Assembly: GCA_932294295.1 (NCBI GenBank)
Contig: OW028584.1
Span: 6,103,407 to 6,167,406 of the forward strand
Reading direction: 5' to 3'
Origin: Alitta virens
Lineage: Eukaryota; Annelida; Polychaeta; Phyllodocida; Nereididae
Length of the DNA stretch: 64,000 nucleotides
Position 1 is the first letter of the stretch; each line of letters begins with the position of its first letter. The notes under the pieces are model-generated. The model was not told where the DNA came from, searched no databases, and saw nothing but the letters and a program-made list of their open reading frames with translations. Shown piece by piece: positions 53,518 through 62,510 of this stretch. A program made the translations under genes and the position numbers.

Positions 53518-54165
53518 ATGTTTCCATTTGAAGCAGGGTGTACACACATTACAATCGGTCAGAGCGGCTCTGGTAAGACTCAGTTTATATATAAAGTATT
53601 GAAAAATAAAAATGTTATGTTTGACAACAATCCACCGCAAAAAATTCGATATTATTATGGAATTTGGCAGGATTTATTCACAGAAATGCTAGAAGTTATT
53701 GACGGAATTTCATTCCAAGAGGGATTACCAACAGAAGAAGAATTACTAGAGTTTACTGATCCAAATATCCATTCGCTAATAATTTTAGATGATATTATGC
53801 ATCTAGCTGCTAATAGTCAAGTCGTTGAATTGATTTTTACAAGGATATCACACCACAGATGCTGTAGTTGTTTTTATCTTCAACAGAATGCCTTTATCAA
53901 AGGAAAAAATCAAATGACCATTGCAATGAACACTAAATACATCGAAGTCTTTCGCTCCCCCCGCAGCTTGATGCAATTACAATACTTAAATAGTCAAATA
54001 TTTCCTAACGATAAAAATATATTAGCTAAATCTTATAAAGATATCATGTCAACACATAATTTTGGATATTTAGTTATTGATTTAACAGCTCATTGCTTAG
54101 ACGAGTTAAGAATAAGATCGCAAATATTTCCTTCAGACGAAACAATTGTATATATTAATGAATAA
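53518..54165 (+). CDS. Polinton/adintovirus-type genome-packaging ATPase (A32/FtsK-HerA), 215 aa
   Basis: Expected to drive DNA into the capsid. The Walker A GQSGSGKT is at residues 14-21 and the Walker B SLIILDDIM has acidic D91/D92. Family features follow: FDNNPP, IRYYYGIWQ, FTRISHHRCCS, LQQNAFIKG, FRSPRSLMQLQ and GYLVIDLTAH. I chose the Met at 53518 because the glycine loop then sits near the N-terminus as in relatives; the frame upstream is low-complexity (TA)n-derived sequence. The open frame is intact. It is the first gene of the compact plus-strand block. Confidence 0.93.
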   Translation: MFPFEAGCTHITIGQSGSGKTQFIYKVLKNKNVMFDNNPPQKIRYYYGIWQDLFTEMLEVIDGISFQEGLPTEEELLEFTDPNIHSLIILDDIMHLAANSQVVELIFTRISHHRCCSCFYLQQNAFIKGKNQMTIAMNTKYIEVFRSPRSLMQLQYLNSQIFPNDKNILAKSYKDIMSTHNFGYLVIDLTAHCLDELRIRSQIFPSDETIVYINE

Positions 54166-54194
54166 TGTTATAATACATCATTCACCCAATAGCG

Positions 54195-54446
54195 ATGGAA
54201 CAGCAAACATCTCGGCAGAGCGAGTGGTTCGTATTAAACAGATATATTCCAAAAACGCAGGTAACATTTTTCTGCCAAATTATTATTATATATATAATCA
54301 TTATTACTTCTGTAATAAATTTATCAATTAATAACGGGGATAAAACATTGTGGTGTACATTACTAGCTTCCGCATTGGGGTATTGTCTCCCTGCTCCATC
54401 AATCAGAGCATCAAAATACCCTAAAAAAACAGTTGCTATACCATAA
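54195..54446 (+). CDS. small membrane protein, 83 aa
   Basis: A Met-initiated frame with one strong TM helix (VTFFCQIIIIYIIIITSVIN) and a second hydrophobic stretch (TLWCTLLASALGYCL). It lies 29 bp after the ATPase in the same direction. I do not recognise a family. A small membrane protein at this place would fit a viral-type gene block, but that is inference from position. Confidence 0.45.
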   Translation: MEQQTSRQSEWFVLNRYIPKTQVTFFCQIIIIYIIIITSVINLSINNGDKTLWCTLLASALGYCLPAPSIRASKYPKKTVAIP

Positions 54447-54483
54447 ATCATAATATATAAAGAATATAAAATTTTAAGAGAAT

Positions 54484-54792
54484 ATGAAGAATTCGCATTT
54501 CTTTCATTTAATATTATTAACAACAAGAAACCAAGCCAAAGCTTTATTAGAAACAGCTAATAAAGATCAAGTTCTAGAAATTGTAAAAATAATATATAAT
54601 TTAAATAAAAATCAACAAATACTACTTCCTAAAACGAAAAATTTGCTAAATAAACATAAAAGTCTTGTATCAAAACTCACTAATAAAAACAACACGGATA
54701 AAAAGAACTATACATTAATTGTAAAAAACTGGATTAAAATCCTAAATTTAATTTCATCTTCTAAAAATATTCTACTGAAAGTCATAACATGA
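54484..54792 (+). CDS. small helical Polinton-type protein, 102 aa
   Basis: The pattern of leucine-spaced helices followed by LLNKHKSLVSKLTNKN and a basic end matches a short conserved ORF often found near the integrase in Polinton-like elements. Its function is unknown. Its stop overlaps the next start as ATGA (54789-54792). Confidence 0.6.
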   Translation: MKNSHFFHLILLTTRNQAKALLETANKDQVLEIVKIIYNLNKNQQILLPKTKNLLNKHKSLVSKLTNKNNTDKKNYTLIVKNWIKILNLISSSKNILLKVIT

Positions 54793-55199
54793 AGAAATAC
54801 GTTTTAGTGTCTTATGACGAATTCCATGGCACTACTAATGCTGATAAAAATCAAAATAAAGATTTTATACTAGCCTCTATTCCTAAAAACATTCAAACAA
54901 AAGCCAGAGCTATTTTGGAACACATTTCTAAGGATAGCAATTTAGATTGGAATGAAAAAGGCGAACTAATTATTAATGGAGAGATAATCAACAACAGTCA
55001 CATAACAGATCTTATCAAATGCGCTTTGTATTCATACAAGAATTTTAACCCCCCTGGATATGATCGATTTAGAACGGCTTTACAAATATCTAATTTACCC
55101 CAGAGCTTACTTCAACGAGGTGAAGGTCTACCTCCTCCAGGAATCCCTGACAAATCAATAAATTCCAACAATCAGGAATGGGTTTGGCACCAGATATAA
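54789..55199 (+). CDS. Polinton-type conserved protein upstream of integrase, 136 aa
   Basis: Starts MKKYVLVSYDEFHG within the ATGA overlap. It contains an IPKNIQTKARAILEHI-like segment, a short W-containing strand and a Pro/Gly-rich C-terminus. The layout (beta start, helix, GE...NNSHITDL) is like a protein commonly adjacent to integrase in these elements. No enzymatic motif was seen. It overlaps the integrase start by 22 bp. Confidence 0.6.
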   Translation: MKKYVLVSYDEFHGTTNADKNQNKDFILASIPKNIQTKARAILEHISKDSNLDWNEKGELIINGEIINNSHITDLIKCALYSYKNFNPPGYDRFRTALQISNLPQSLLQRGEGLPPPGIPDKSINSNNQEWVWHQI

Positions 55200-56287
55200 A
55201 GAGTTATTTACAAAAGAAACATCAAGATATCTCAAAACCCGGTGCTTATTATGGAATAGATAAATTTTATAGAGCTATTATAAAGGATGGTAAGCATTCA
55301 ATTTCAAGAAAAGACATTCAACTCTTCCTACAAAGTCAAGAATACTACACACTACAACAACAAGTCAATAGAAAATTTAAACGACCTAAAGTTATTGTAC
55401 CCTATAAAGGTTATCAATTAGATATTGATACAGCGCATCTAACAGAATACAGGGATAAAAACGATGGATTCTCCTATATTTTAGGAGCAATAGATTGCTT
55501 CAGTAAAGAAGCTCACGCAATTCCACTGAAATCTTTGAAGTCTAAGGAAGTTGTTCCTGCGATTAAAAATCTCCTATCAAAATTCGATAAAGTTGAGAGA
55601 GTGAGGACAGACATGGGTTCAGAATTTAAATCAGCTGCAGCTCAATCGCTTTTTAGAGAATTAAAAGTTAAACATTTCTACGCTAAAAACACTGAAACTA
55701 AAGCTAATATAATTGAACGTTTTTTCAAGACTTTGAAAACTTTAATCTTTCGCTTCATGGTTTCAAAAAATACACATAGATGGGTTGATGGAATATTTAA
55801 TATCGTGAAAACGTATAACTTATCATTTCATAAGTCTATTAAACAATCCCCAGCATCTGTTAAAGAAGTCGATGAATACAAGATATGGAAAGAGTTGTAT
55901 TATAAAAAAAACAGTATTCATTCTGAACTTAATTTTAAATTTAAATTTAATATTCATGATACGGTAAGGATAAGTAATATTAAAGCACCCTTTGAACGTA
56001 ATTTCGATGAAAAGTGGACAAGAGAATATTTCATTATTTCTGATAGATTTTATAAAGAGAACGTACCGGTTTATGTATTAAAAGACATTCAAAACGATGC
56101 TGTGGAAGGCGTTTTTTATAATAAAGAATTGCAGAAAATTGATGTTAGCGATAGCGATGACACTTATATTATAGACAAAATTTTGAAAAAATCTAAAGGT
56201 AAAAGTTTGATTTTGTGGTTAGGATGGCCTAAGAAGTTCGCTACATGGTTGAGAAATACCGAAATACAAAATCTTCAATTAAAGTAA
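55178..56287 (+). CDS. retrovirus-type integrase (RVE) of Polinton-like element, 369 aa
   Basis: Catalyses insertion of the element's DNA ends. The catalytic core has D82 (or D84) in QLDIDTAHL, D145 in VRTDMGSEF and E180 in KANIIERFFKTLK; the last two are 35 residues apart, as is standard. GAIDCFSKEAHAIPLK is the usual second strand. The C-terminal part has an SH3-like VRISNIKAPFERNFDEKWTR segment and a chromodomain-like end (IIDKILKKSKGKSLILWLGW). It is intact. Length and layout fit Polinton/adintovirus integrases. Confidence 0.94.
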   Translation: MGLAPDIKSYLQKKHQDISKPGAYYGIDKFYRAIIKDGKHSISRKDIQLFLQSQEYYTLQQQVNRKFKRPKVIVPYKGYQLDIDTAHLTEYRDKNDGFSYILGAIDCFSKEAHAIPLKSLKSKEVVPAIKNLLSKFDKVERVRTDMGSEFKSAAAQSLFRELKVKHFYAKNTETKANIIERFFKTLKTLIFRFMVSKNTHRWVDGIFNIVKTYNLSFHKSIKQSPASVKEVDEYKIWKELYYKKNSIHSELNFKFKFNIHDTVRISNIKAPFERNFDEKWTREYFIISDRFYKENVPVYVLKDIQNDAVEGVFYNKELQKIDVSDSDDTYIIDKILKKSKGKSLILWLGWPKKFATWLRNTEIQNLQLK

Positions 56288-56423
56288 ATCGAAATTTTTA
56301 TTTTACTATGTTTAACGCTAGGTGTCGTGTAGGCGGTTCGCAACTTATATAGATATGTTAAGTATACATTTAACCAGTTATAATGATAGTTATTTAGGTT
56401 GTGACAGCTATCCAAGTGCGAAA

Positions 56424-56846
56424 ATGTCCTCTCTTATTATCTATTCATCCTCCAAGGATTATGAACATTTATACAAATCTAATAAACCAACAGATTTTTA
56501 TGTTGAGTTTGATAAAGGCATTGAAACAAATGAAAATTCAACTATTGAGTTACTAGAATTCAGATGTCATTTAAATGATAAAAGCAGAAAGGATATTTGT
56601 GTGATATGTGACATTTGCGATAATTCTATTCTGTTCGGACATAAAATACAAATACTTAGATTAATCACATTACCAGGTTTAAAAAATGTTTCCTGTGTAT
56701 TTAATGAACCAATCAAAATCAACATTATTGATAAATTCATTAAGAAATTTAAAATCTATTTAAGGGATGTTGATTCTACATCAACTTCATTAGAGTTTTT
56801 GGATATGCACATCACACTTCGCATTAATAATGTCTCTAATACCTGA
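56424..56846 (+). CDS. penton / minor capsid protein, 140 aa
   Basis: Starts MSSLIIYSSSKDYEHLYKSN, then PTDFYVEFDKGIETNE and STIELLEFR, the pattern of the single-jelly-roll minor capsid protein of Polinton-like elements. An in-frame Met lies 34 codons upstream (56322), but the family start fits 56424. It overlaps the next gene by 17 bp. Confidence 0.75.
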   Translation: MSSLIIYSSSKDYEHLYKSNKPTDFYVEFDKGIETNENSTIELLEFRCHLNDKSRKDICVICDICDNSILFGHKIQILRLITLPGLKNVSCVFNEPIKINIIDKFIKKFKIYLRDVDSTSTSLEFLDMHITLRINNVSNT

Positions 56847-57138
56847 TTATGATAAGTGGCGCAGTCATTACATTGGAATGATTAATGGTAAAGTGCTACC
56901 AAACCAGAATGTTTTTATTGTAGACGGTCAAAACAAACAAACAGGAAAGGGTTTATCTTTAATAACTCAAGCCGAGCAAACAGATGGAATGGCAAGAGCA
57001 TTAGTTAGTAAAAGATCTATAAAAAAGAAACCTCTCGCAAAAAGAAATCATTCAACAACGAAACAACGCGCTAGGCGGAAGTCAAAACCTAAAAAGAAGA
57101 ATAAAAAGATTAAGAAGAGTATTAAAAGAAAAAGATAG
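56830..57138 (+). CDS. basic core / DNA-condensing protein, 102 aa
   Basis: The N-terminal half is WRSHYIGMINGKVLPNQNVF-like with a Gly-rich QTGKGL segment; the C-terminal third is almost all Lys/Arg (RRKSKPKKKNKKIKKSIKRK). Small, very basic proteins beside the capsid genes act as core proteins in adenovirus-like viruses. The position between penton and major capsid supports this role. It ends one base before the MCP start. Confidence 0.7.
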   Translation: MSLIPDYDKWRSHYIGMINGKVLPNQNVFIVDGQNKQTGKGLSLITQAEQTDGMARALVSKRSIKKKPLAKRNHSTTKQRARRKSKPKKKNKKIKKSIKRKR

Positions 57139-57139
57139 T

Positions 57140-58453
57140 ATGGATGGACATAACGATTCATTATCATTATTCACGACTCCACCAGTCAACAAAGGTGTTA
57201 TTAATTCTCAAATCGTAGAATATCTTCCTATTTCATTAATAGGAACAGGGGGGTTTGTTGAATTTAATGTTTTAGCACAAAATTTCATAGATTTAACTCG
57301 CTCTAAATTATATTTGAAGTGTAAAGTTGTAAGGGGGGATAATAATGATATAGTAGAAATTGAAAGCAAGGAAAAATATGATGCAAATGGCGATGTTGTA
57401 CCAGCTAATTGTTTAATGGGTAGTTTATTTCAGAAAGTAGATCTTTCAATACAACAACAGAACACAACAACAAACATCCCAGCGCACATGCATGCTTACA
57501 AATACATGATAGATACATTGCTTTCAGGATCCAAAGGAGATCCTTCTATTTTATTTATTAAAGATGATAGTGCTACGATAAATGCCTGTAGTAATTTTAA
57601 AGCCGTAGCAGGAAATACAGACAACATTAAAGGTAATACTGGGCTAACCAACAGAGCAAAGTTTATTGCAAAAAGCCAAGAATTTGAACTTATTGGAAGT
57701 TTAGGTGTGGATTTTATGATGCAAGAAAGACTTTTGCTACATAACGTTAATATCGGTGTGAAACTCTGGCAGAATAGACCAGAATTTTCTCTTTTATCAG
57801 CAGAAGCGGCTAAAAATTTTAATATTAAGATATTGGATGCTAAGTTGAAGCTGTGCCATGTCGTTTTGGATCCAGCAGTGAGTGTTGCTATTAGCGATGG
57901 ACTTAATTTGAAACCTATACAGTACCCATTCATTTCATCTAACATCAAAACTCATACAATTGCTAGCGGCGCTCAATCTGCCACAATAAGCGATGTGTTT
58001 TCAGGTAAATGCCCGAATAAACTTTTTGTATGTCTCGTTAGTTCAGAGTCAATGAACGGAACTTACAGTCAAAATCCTTATTTTTTTCAACACTTTGATC
58101 TTTGTGAAATCGGTTTTTACATAAATAATTCGTCATTCCCTGGAAAACCACTTCAATTAAAATTTGAGGATAGTGCATTTCAATCTCACTACATGGAAGC
58201 TTGGCTGAGATTATTAGAGATTAACCCTGATATTAATATATCTTTTGAAGAATTCCATAGAGGATATTCAATTTTCGCATTCGACTTATCGAATAAAGAG
58301 GGAAAAGACTTGATTCCCACAACTCGTATAGGCGAAACAAAACTTGAATTAAGATTTAGCAAAGCGCTTCCAAAATCGATTACAGCAATACTATATGGAA
58401 AATTTAAGTCCGTTCTTACAATTGATTCCGCAAGAAACGTTATAATACAATGA
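57140..58453 (+). CDS. double-jelly-roll major capsid protein, 437 aa
   Basis: Forms the hexons of an icosahedral shell in Polinton/adintovirus relatives. It opens with a typical LFTTPPVNKGVINSQIVEYL segment, then FVEFNVLAQNFIDLTRSKLY. A central AHMHAYKYMIDTLLSGSKGD follows, then VDFMMQERLLLHNVNIGVKL, and the second domain has NGTYSQNPYFFQHFDLCEIG and FEEFHRGYSIFAFDLS. Length is normal for the family and the frame is open with no lesion. Its stop overlaps the protease start (ATGA at 58450-58453). Confidence 0.93.
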   Translation: MDGHNDSLSLFTTPPVNKGVINSQIVEYLPISLIGTGGFVEFNVLAQNFIDLTRSKLYLKCKVVRGDNNDIVEIESKEKYDANGDVVPANCLMGSLFQKVDLSIQQQNTTTNIPAHMHAYKYMIDTLLSGSKGDPSILFIKDDSATINACSNFKAVAGNTDNIKGNTGLTNRAKFIAKSQEFELIGSLGVDFMMQERLLLHNVNIGVKLWQNRPEFSLLSAEAAKNFNIKILDAKLKLCHVVLDPAVSVAISDGLNLKPIQYPFISSNIKTHTIASGAQSATISDVFSGKCPNKLFVCLVSSESMNGTYSQNPYFFQHFDLCEIGFYINNSSFPGKPLQLKFEDSAFQSHYMEAWLRLLEINPDINISFEEFHRGYSIFAFDLSNKEGKDLIPTTRIGETKLELRFSKALPKSITAILYGKFKSVLTIDSARNVIIQ

Positions 58454-58908
58454 ATTCCTTGGATATTGTAAACATTTTAAATTCTAATTGTATTAAGTTT
58501 GGAGGTATCTATGCAGCCAATAAACTTAACATAATTAAAACACCTTCCTTTAATATTTTGAATACAGATGAATTTGGGAAGAAAGGTAAGCACTGGATAG
58601 CTATGTATATCAATACAGATACATGCGAGTTTTTTGATTCGCTGGGGAAAACTCCGAAGTATTATCATAAATACTGGCACGATTTCCTCATTGAAAAAGC
58701 AGGAAAATATTACTACAACAATGAACAATTACAACATTCTAATTCGGATTTATGTGGAAAGTATTGCATTTACTATATCATAATGAGAAGTCAAGGCGTA
58801 AGTTTTGAAACTGTTATTGAAATGTTGTATAGTGTTGACATAGACAAATTTATAAGAGATTTATGCGTTCCGTGTTCAATCACTGACGTGATACGAAAGC
58901 ATCTGTAA
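58450..58908 (+). CDS. adenain-like cysteine protease, 152 aa
   Basis: Virion maturation protease of the C5/ULP1 clan. The catalytic His is in GKHWIAMYIN (H48), the acidic residue in CEFFDSLG (E60 or D63) and the Cys in SNSDLCGKYCIYY (C102). The length is short, as in Polinton proteases. The final codons (SITDVIRKHL) lie in the first unit of a tandem repeat that continues past the stop. Confidence 0.9.
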   Translation: MNSLDIVNILNSNCIKFGGIYAANKLNIIKTPSFNILNTDEFGKKGKHWIAMYINTDTCEFFDSLGKTPKYYHKYWHDFLIEKAGKYYYNNEQLQHSNSDLCGKYCIYYIIMRSQGVSFETVIEMLYSVDIDKFIRDLCVPCSITDVIRKHL

Positions 58909-59080
58909 ATTGAGCATTATAAATAATATTTTTGTTCAATCACTGGCATGATACGAAAGTATCTGTAAATTGAACACAAGTAATAATTTTGTTCAATCAC
59001 TGGCATGTTACGAAAGTATCTGTAAATTGAGCGGATTAAAATAATTAACTTTTGCTCGATCGCTGTCATGATATGAATAT
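58874..59080. repeat. ~60-bp tandem repeat seeded in the protease 3' end
   Basis: GTTCAATCACTG(A/G)C(G/A)TG(A/T)TACGAAAG...ATCTGTAAATTGA units start at 58874, 58934 and 58991, with a weaker one near 59053. The first unit includes the last ten codons and stop of the protease; the others lie outside the gene. Confidence 0.9.
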
Positions 59081-59194
59081 ATATGTTGTAAAAAATGTAT
59101 AGACTAGAATAATGAAGACTAGAATTAGAAAAAATCAGGTTCGTTTTCATACACAGTTTGATGTACATGTATGTTTTTCAATGCGAATAAAAAC

Positions 59195-59272
59195 AAAAAA
59201 AAACATCCCAAACAAAAAAACCCTCCAAAAAAAAAAAAAAAAAAAAAACAAAACAAAACAAAAAAAACGTAT
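59195..59272. repeat. A-rich low-complexity tract
   Basis: Poly-A runs interrupted by CATCCC, CCCTCC and repeated AAAAC units between the protease repeat and the RING gene. No other feature is seen in 59081-59361. Confidence 0.85.
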
Positions 59273-59361
59273 GTTTACGTACTTACCCGCTCCATTAGGG
59301 TTGGCGGTGTGGTCGTAAACCTGTGAATATAGCCGGATGCGCTCGACCAATGAGCTTAAAT

Positions 59362-59730
59362 TCACCCCAACCAATTAACCCACATCTCACCATTGCTTAG
59401 GTCAACCTCAGCATTGGGAATTGTTTCAAATTCCAAAACAACTAGTCCATTGACATCCATATATAAGTTGATGTTTGGTTCTTCTCCAAGATCATCAACT
59501 AAATTTGTTTCAAATGCGCGTTCTATTTGCTCAGTATATGCGAATACGTCTTCGAAAGGTACTCCAAACCAAACCTTCCTGCAGTTAGGACATTTAGGAT
59601 ATATCCCTTCATTAAGCGAATTCTCAATTAAATCCACTATACAAGGAAAATGCATACATCCAGAACAACAGGGAAGCGGATCCGAAGTTTCCTCTAAGCA
59701 AATTAAACACGGTCTTAATTCGCTGGACAT
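59362..59730 (-). CDS. RING-type zinc finger protein, 122 aa
   Basis: Intron-free. Residues 8-51 carry a RING-like pattern CLIC...CC..C..H..C...C..C (ending YPKCPNCRKVWF). The C-terminal half is acidic with no known domain (PNINLYMDVNGLVVLEFE). RING proteins are usually E3 ubiquitin ligases. It is transcribed towards the capsid block, converging with the protease. It could be cargo of the element or a host gene. Confidence 0.7.
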   Translation of the reverse strand: MSSELRPCLICLEETSDPLPCCSGCMHFPCIVDLIENSLNEGIYPKCPNCRKVWFGVPFEDVFAYTEQIERAFETNLVDDLGEEPNINLYMDVNGLVVLEFETIPNAEVDLSNGEMWVNWLG

Positions 59731-60123
59731 GTTTCTTATTGAGCGATCAACTTGAAACTAACAGTTGGTTTTACAAAATTCTATGGCGAGCAAAGCACCT
59801 GGGGTATAGTACAATGCAATACAATACAATACAAAAGTGCCATTGTGCTTTGACATGAGTAATGTCTACTTAAACAAGTACACTCTTGAGTTTATAGGGG
59901 CATATCAAATTGAGATGTGTTGCCTCAAGGCTTGATAGTCTCCCTTTGTATATACGGGGTTTACAATTACAATGCAATGGGGTGTTTGGATACAAGGTCA
60001 CGTGTGTCCCATATACCCCAAATGAATCTAAAAAAAGAATGTCATAGGTCACGTGATTGTAATTATCCAATAAAAAGGATTCTCATTATGTAAATCCGCA
60101 TCACTTTCTTAGAGAATACGAAA

Positions 60124-60873
60124 ATGGTGGCTATAGCGTTTTTGTTCCTCTGCTTTTCTTTGTTTCACTATGGATCCAGTTACTTGGTTTGCGGTCGCGA
60201 AAACCAATGCAAATGTGGGCAAAGATATGTTGCGTGTGAAAGAGTGATTGATGGAGTGCCGGATGAATACAGGAAAGGCCGGACTCTTTCCATCTTCGAC
60301 TTCGATACCAGATTGCGATTGAAAGATTTGTTACCAGATTTGGATGGATATTCTTTCATTGAGTTCTATGGAGATCATGTATGCGGAAGGAAGGACCTAG
60401 AAGCGATCGGTTCTCTGGCGGATTGTTTGGATAAAGATATGGACACGACTCAAGCACCGCCCTCTCAAGACTCAACAACTCAGATCCAGATACAGACGGA
60501 GAGACAAGAAGAGGATCACCTACTTCATGATCTCAGAAGAGCTATCATCAAGTATATTGTTGGAGCGTCTATAACATCCCTCGCTGTAGGTACAACCACA
60601 TGTATAACTTTGTCATATTTAATGCTAGGTCTTATGAAAACCTACAGGAGAATAAACAATTTACACATGCATACGGAGAAACCCCCGTGTATAATTAGAT
60701 GGACATTGTTCAACATGAGAAATGTTTATTGTTTGGTGCGCATCCTCTGTTGCTGCAGGGAATGCAAAAGCCTAGAACCTCCTAATTTGGAAGGTAAACT
60801 ATTCATTATTGTATCAGCATGGTCTCTAGATATTGCTATAACGACTCGGTCTATGCATGACATTGCTGTATAA
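60124..60873 (+). CDS. signal-peptide, Cys-rich, single-TM protein (exon 1 or whole gene)
   Basis: A signal peptide (~20 aa) is followed by C..ENQCKCGQRYVACE, GRTLSIFDFD, and further Cys in DHVCG and DCL. Then come a Thr/Gln-rich stalk, a TM helix near residues 145-170 (GASITSLAVGTTTCITLSYL) and a Cys-rich cytoplasmic tail (LVRILCCCRECKS). It is a paralogue of the broken gene at 31431-32183. The frame stays open to 60873, but a good donor (GGAAG|GTAAAC at about 60794) suggests splicing to the block at 61707. The family is not known to me; a receptor-like surface protein is a guess. Confidence 0.65.
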   Translation: MVAIAFLFLCFSLFHYGSSYLVCGRENQCKCGQRYVACERVIDGVPDEYRKGRTLSIFDFDTRLRLKDLLPDLDGYSFIEFYGDHVCGRKDLEAIGSLADCLDKDMDTTQAPPSQDSTTQIQIQTERQEEDHLLHDLRRAIIKYIVGASITSLAVGTTTCITLSYLMLGLMKTYRRINNLHMHTEKPPCIIRWTLFNMRNVYCLVRILCCCRECKSLEPPNLEGKLFIIVSAWSLDIAITTRSMHDIAV

Positions 60874-60874
60874 T

Positions 60875-61110
60875 GCGATTTAACGCTTGAATCGATACAT
60901 GATAAGTTAATTATCCTTTAATTAACCTTATTGATCTTGAATTGGCTATTAACATATAAGTATACTCTATGCTTAACATTACTATACATTACAATTTAAC
61001 GCTTGAATTATTGCATGATAATTAATTATCCTAATACATGATGAGTTAATTATCCTCAGCTGAACGCGAATTCTTTATTATCGTATAAGTATAGTCATTG
61101 GAATGCATTT
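60875..61110. repeat. ~120-bp duplicated AT-rich block
   Basis: TTTAACGCTTGAAT, GCATGATAA(G)TTAATTATCCT and ATAAGTATA elements occur twice (from about 60878 and about 60998), in the same order. There is no gene in 60880-61700 apart from a possible intron of the TM-protein gene. Confidence 0.6.
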
Positions 61111-61706
61111 AATATGAAGTCAATTCATTTATTGATCGTTTTACTTCATTTTGATTTGTGTGTTATGACCCCATGCGTGACGACCTTCACGACCTTAACC
61201 CACCCCGCATGATATTCTTGTGTTTCCTTTGAGCAAGTTTTTTTGTGAAAAAGCTCAGTAAAATCGATTAATTATTTATAAATGCTCTTTTTTACTCCGT
61301 TCTTTTTGCTCGGATGTAATGCTATGCATGAGGGTTGAAAGATCAGTGTAAAGTAAAATGTACTTGGCAGTTTTATTGCTTACAGCTGTCATTAGACGTT
61401 TAACCTCTATATTCTAACATCCGCACAGTTTCTTCTTTATGTTTTGCTTAATATCCTTAGACTTTATTACTTGATGATCTCTTATCTACGAATCAATGTC
61501 AAACTCTATTTAAAAGTACTCGCTACAGTTTATATTATGGTTATAATGGAATTTATATTCAAGAACTTTAAATGGCTATAAATCTTTTATGCAAAGTCTT
61601 CGATTTACAAAAGTATCATGTTTTTCTTAAACAATATGTAACTACACAATAATTTATTCTTGTATAATAGGATTTTTTAATTATTAATTTATTTTTTACT
61701 TTTTAG

Positions 61707-62027
61707 TATGCGATCATTCGAGGAATCGAAGCGTTGAGGGACTTCGTGGGTCGCCGCCGATTTAACGCTGTCATGCAAGAAGTCAGGGAGATCATGAGGA
61801 GGCGGAATCTGGAGCAACAGGAGCTTGCGATGAGAGGGCCTCAAGGAGATAACATCCCCCGGGGAAACCAACCCCCCAGACAACCCCCCAGACAGCCCCC
61901 CAGACAGCCCCCCAGACAGCCCCCCAGACAGCCCCCCAGACAGCCCCCCAGACAGCGTCGCAACCGGGGAATCGATGGATTGGATGTAAACAACATAATC
62001 GAAGGAAGGTTGCGACGCGGAAGATAG
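61707..62027 (+). CDS. candidate second exon with PPRQ repeats
   Basis: Follows a pyrimidine-rich acceptor (TTTTTTACTTTTTAG). It reads YAIIRGIEALRDFVGRRRFN, a basic helix, then PPRQ repeated about seven times in 12-bp units (61871-61955), and ends RNRGIDGLDVNNIIEGRLRR before a stop. The phase with exon 1 is not resolved: the best donor is phase 1, the first acceptor phase 0. Confidence 0.45.
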   Translation, partial: YAIIRGIEALRDFVGRRRFNAVMQEVREIMRRRNLEQQELAMRGPQGDNIPRGNQPPRQPPRQPPRQPPRQPPRQPPRQPPRQRRNRGIDGLDVNNIIEGRLRRGR

Positions 62028-62039
62028 ATGTCTTTTTTT

Positions 62040-62175
62040 TACGAATGAATGTTTTTTTTTTTTTTTGTAGTTTTTGGGAATTTTTTTGTGTGAATGAATG
62101 GATTTTTTTTTTTTTTTTTTTGTTTGTGTGAATGAATGGATTTTTTTTTTGTTTGTTTGTGTAAATGAATATTTT
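62040..62175. repeat. poly-T / GAATGAATG low-complexity repeat
   Basis: Three or four loosely repeated units of GTGTGAATGAATGGA followed by long T runs directly after the exon-2 stop. Confidence 0.8.
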
Positions 62176-62179
62176 TTGT

Positions 62180-62510
62180 TAATTACTGTATTGAAATCGC
62201 CACTGTTTTGACCTTCGCAGGTTACTGCAGATCGAGGGTGCAGATGGTACATGTTGTATATATTTATATAGTTGAAGTAGGAAAGTTGTATGAATGAATT
62301 GTTAAATACTGTATTGAAATCGCTACTGTTTTGACCCTCGCAGATTACTGCGGATTGAGGGTGTTGATGGCACATGTTGTATATATTTGTATAGTTGAAG
62401 CACGAAAGTTGTATGAATGAATTGTTAAATACTGTTTTGAACTTGTCACTGTATTGCTCTTCGCAGATTACTGCAGATTGAGGGTGCAGATGACACATGT
62501 TGTATTACAT
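62180..62510. repeat. three tandem units of 123-124 bp
   Basis: GTATTGAAATCGC(C/T)ACTG, then GCAG(A/G)TTACTGC(A/G)GAT(C/T)GAGGG and CACATGTTGTAT recur with starts near 62187, 62311 and 62434. The minus strand stays open across all three with ~41-codon repeats, but no domain is seen. Confidence 0.88.

Noticed and set aside
61689..62498. 269-aa minus-strand open frame
   Set aside because: It is made of the 123-bp repeat, poly-Lys from T runs and the antisense of the PPRQ repeat; no domain and no start context.
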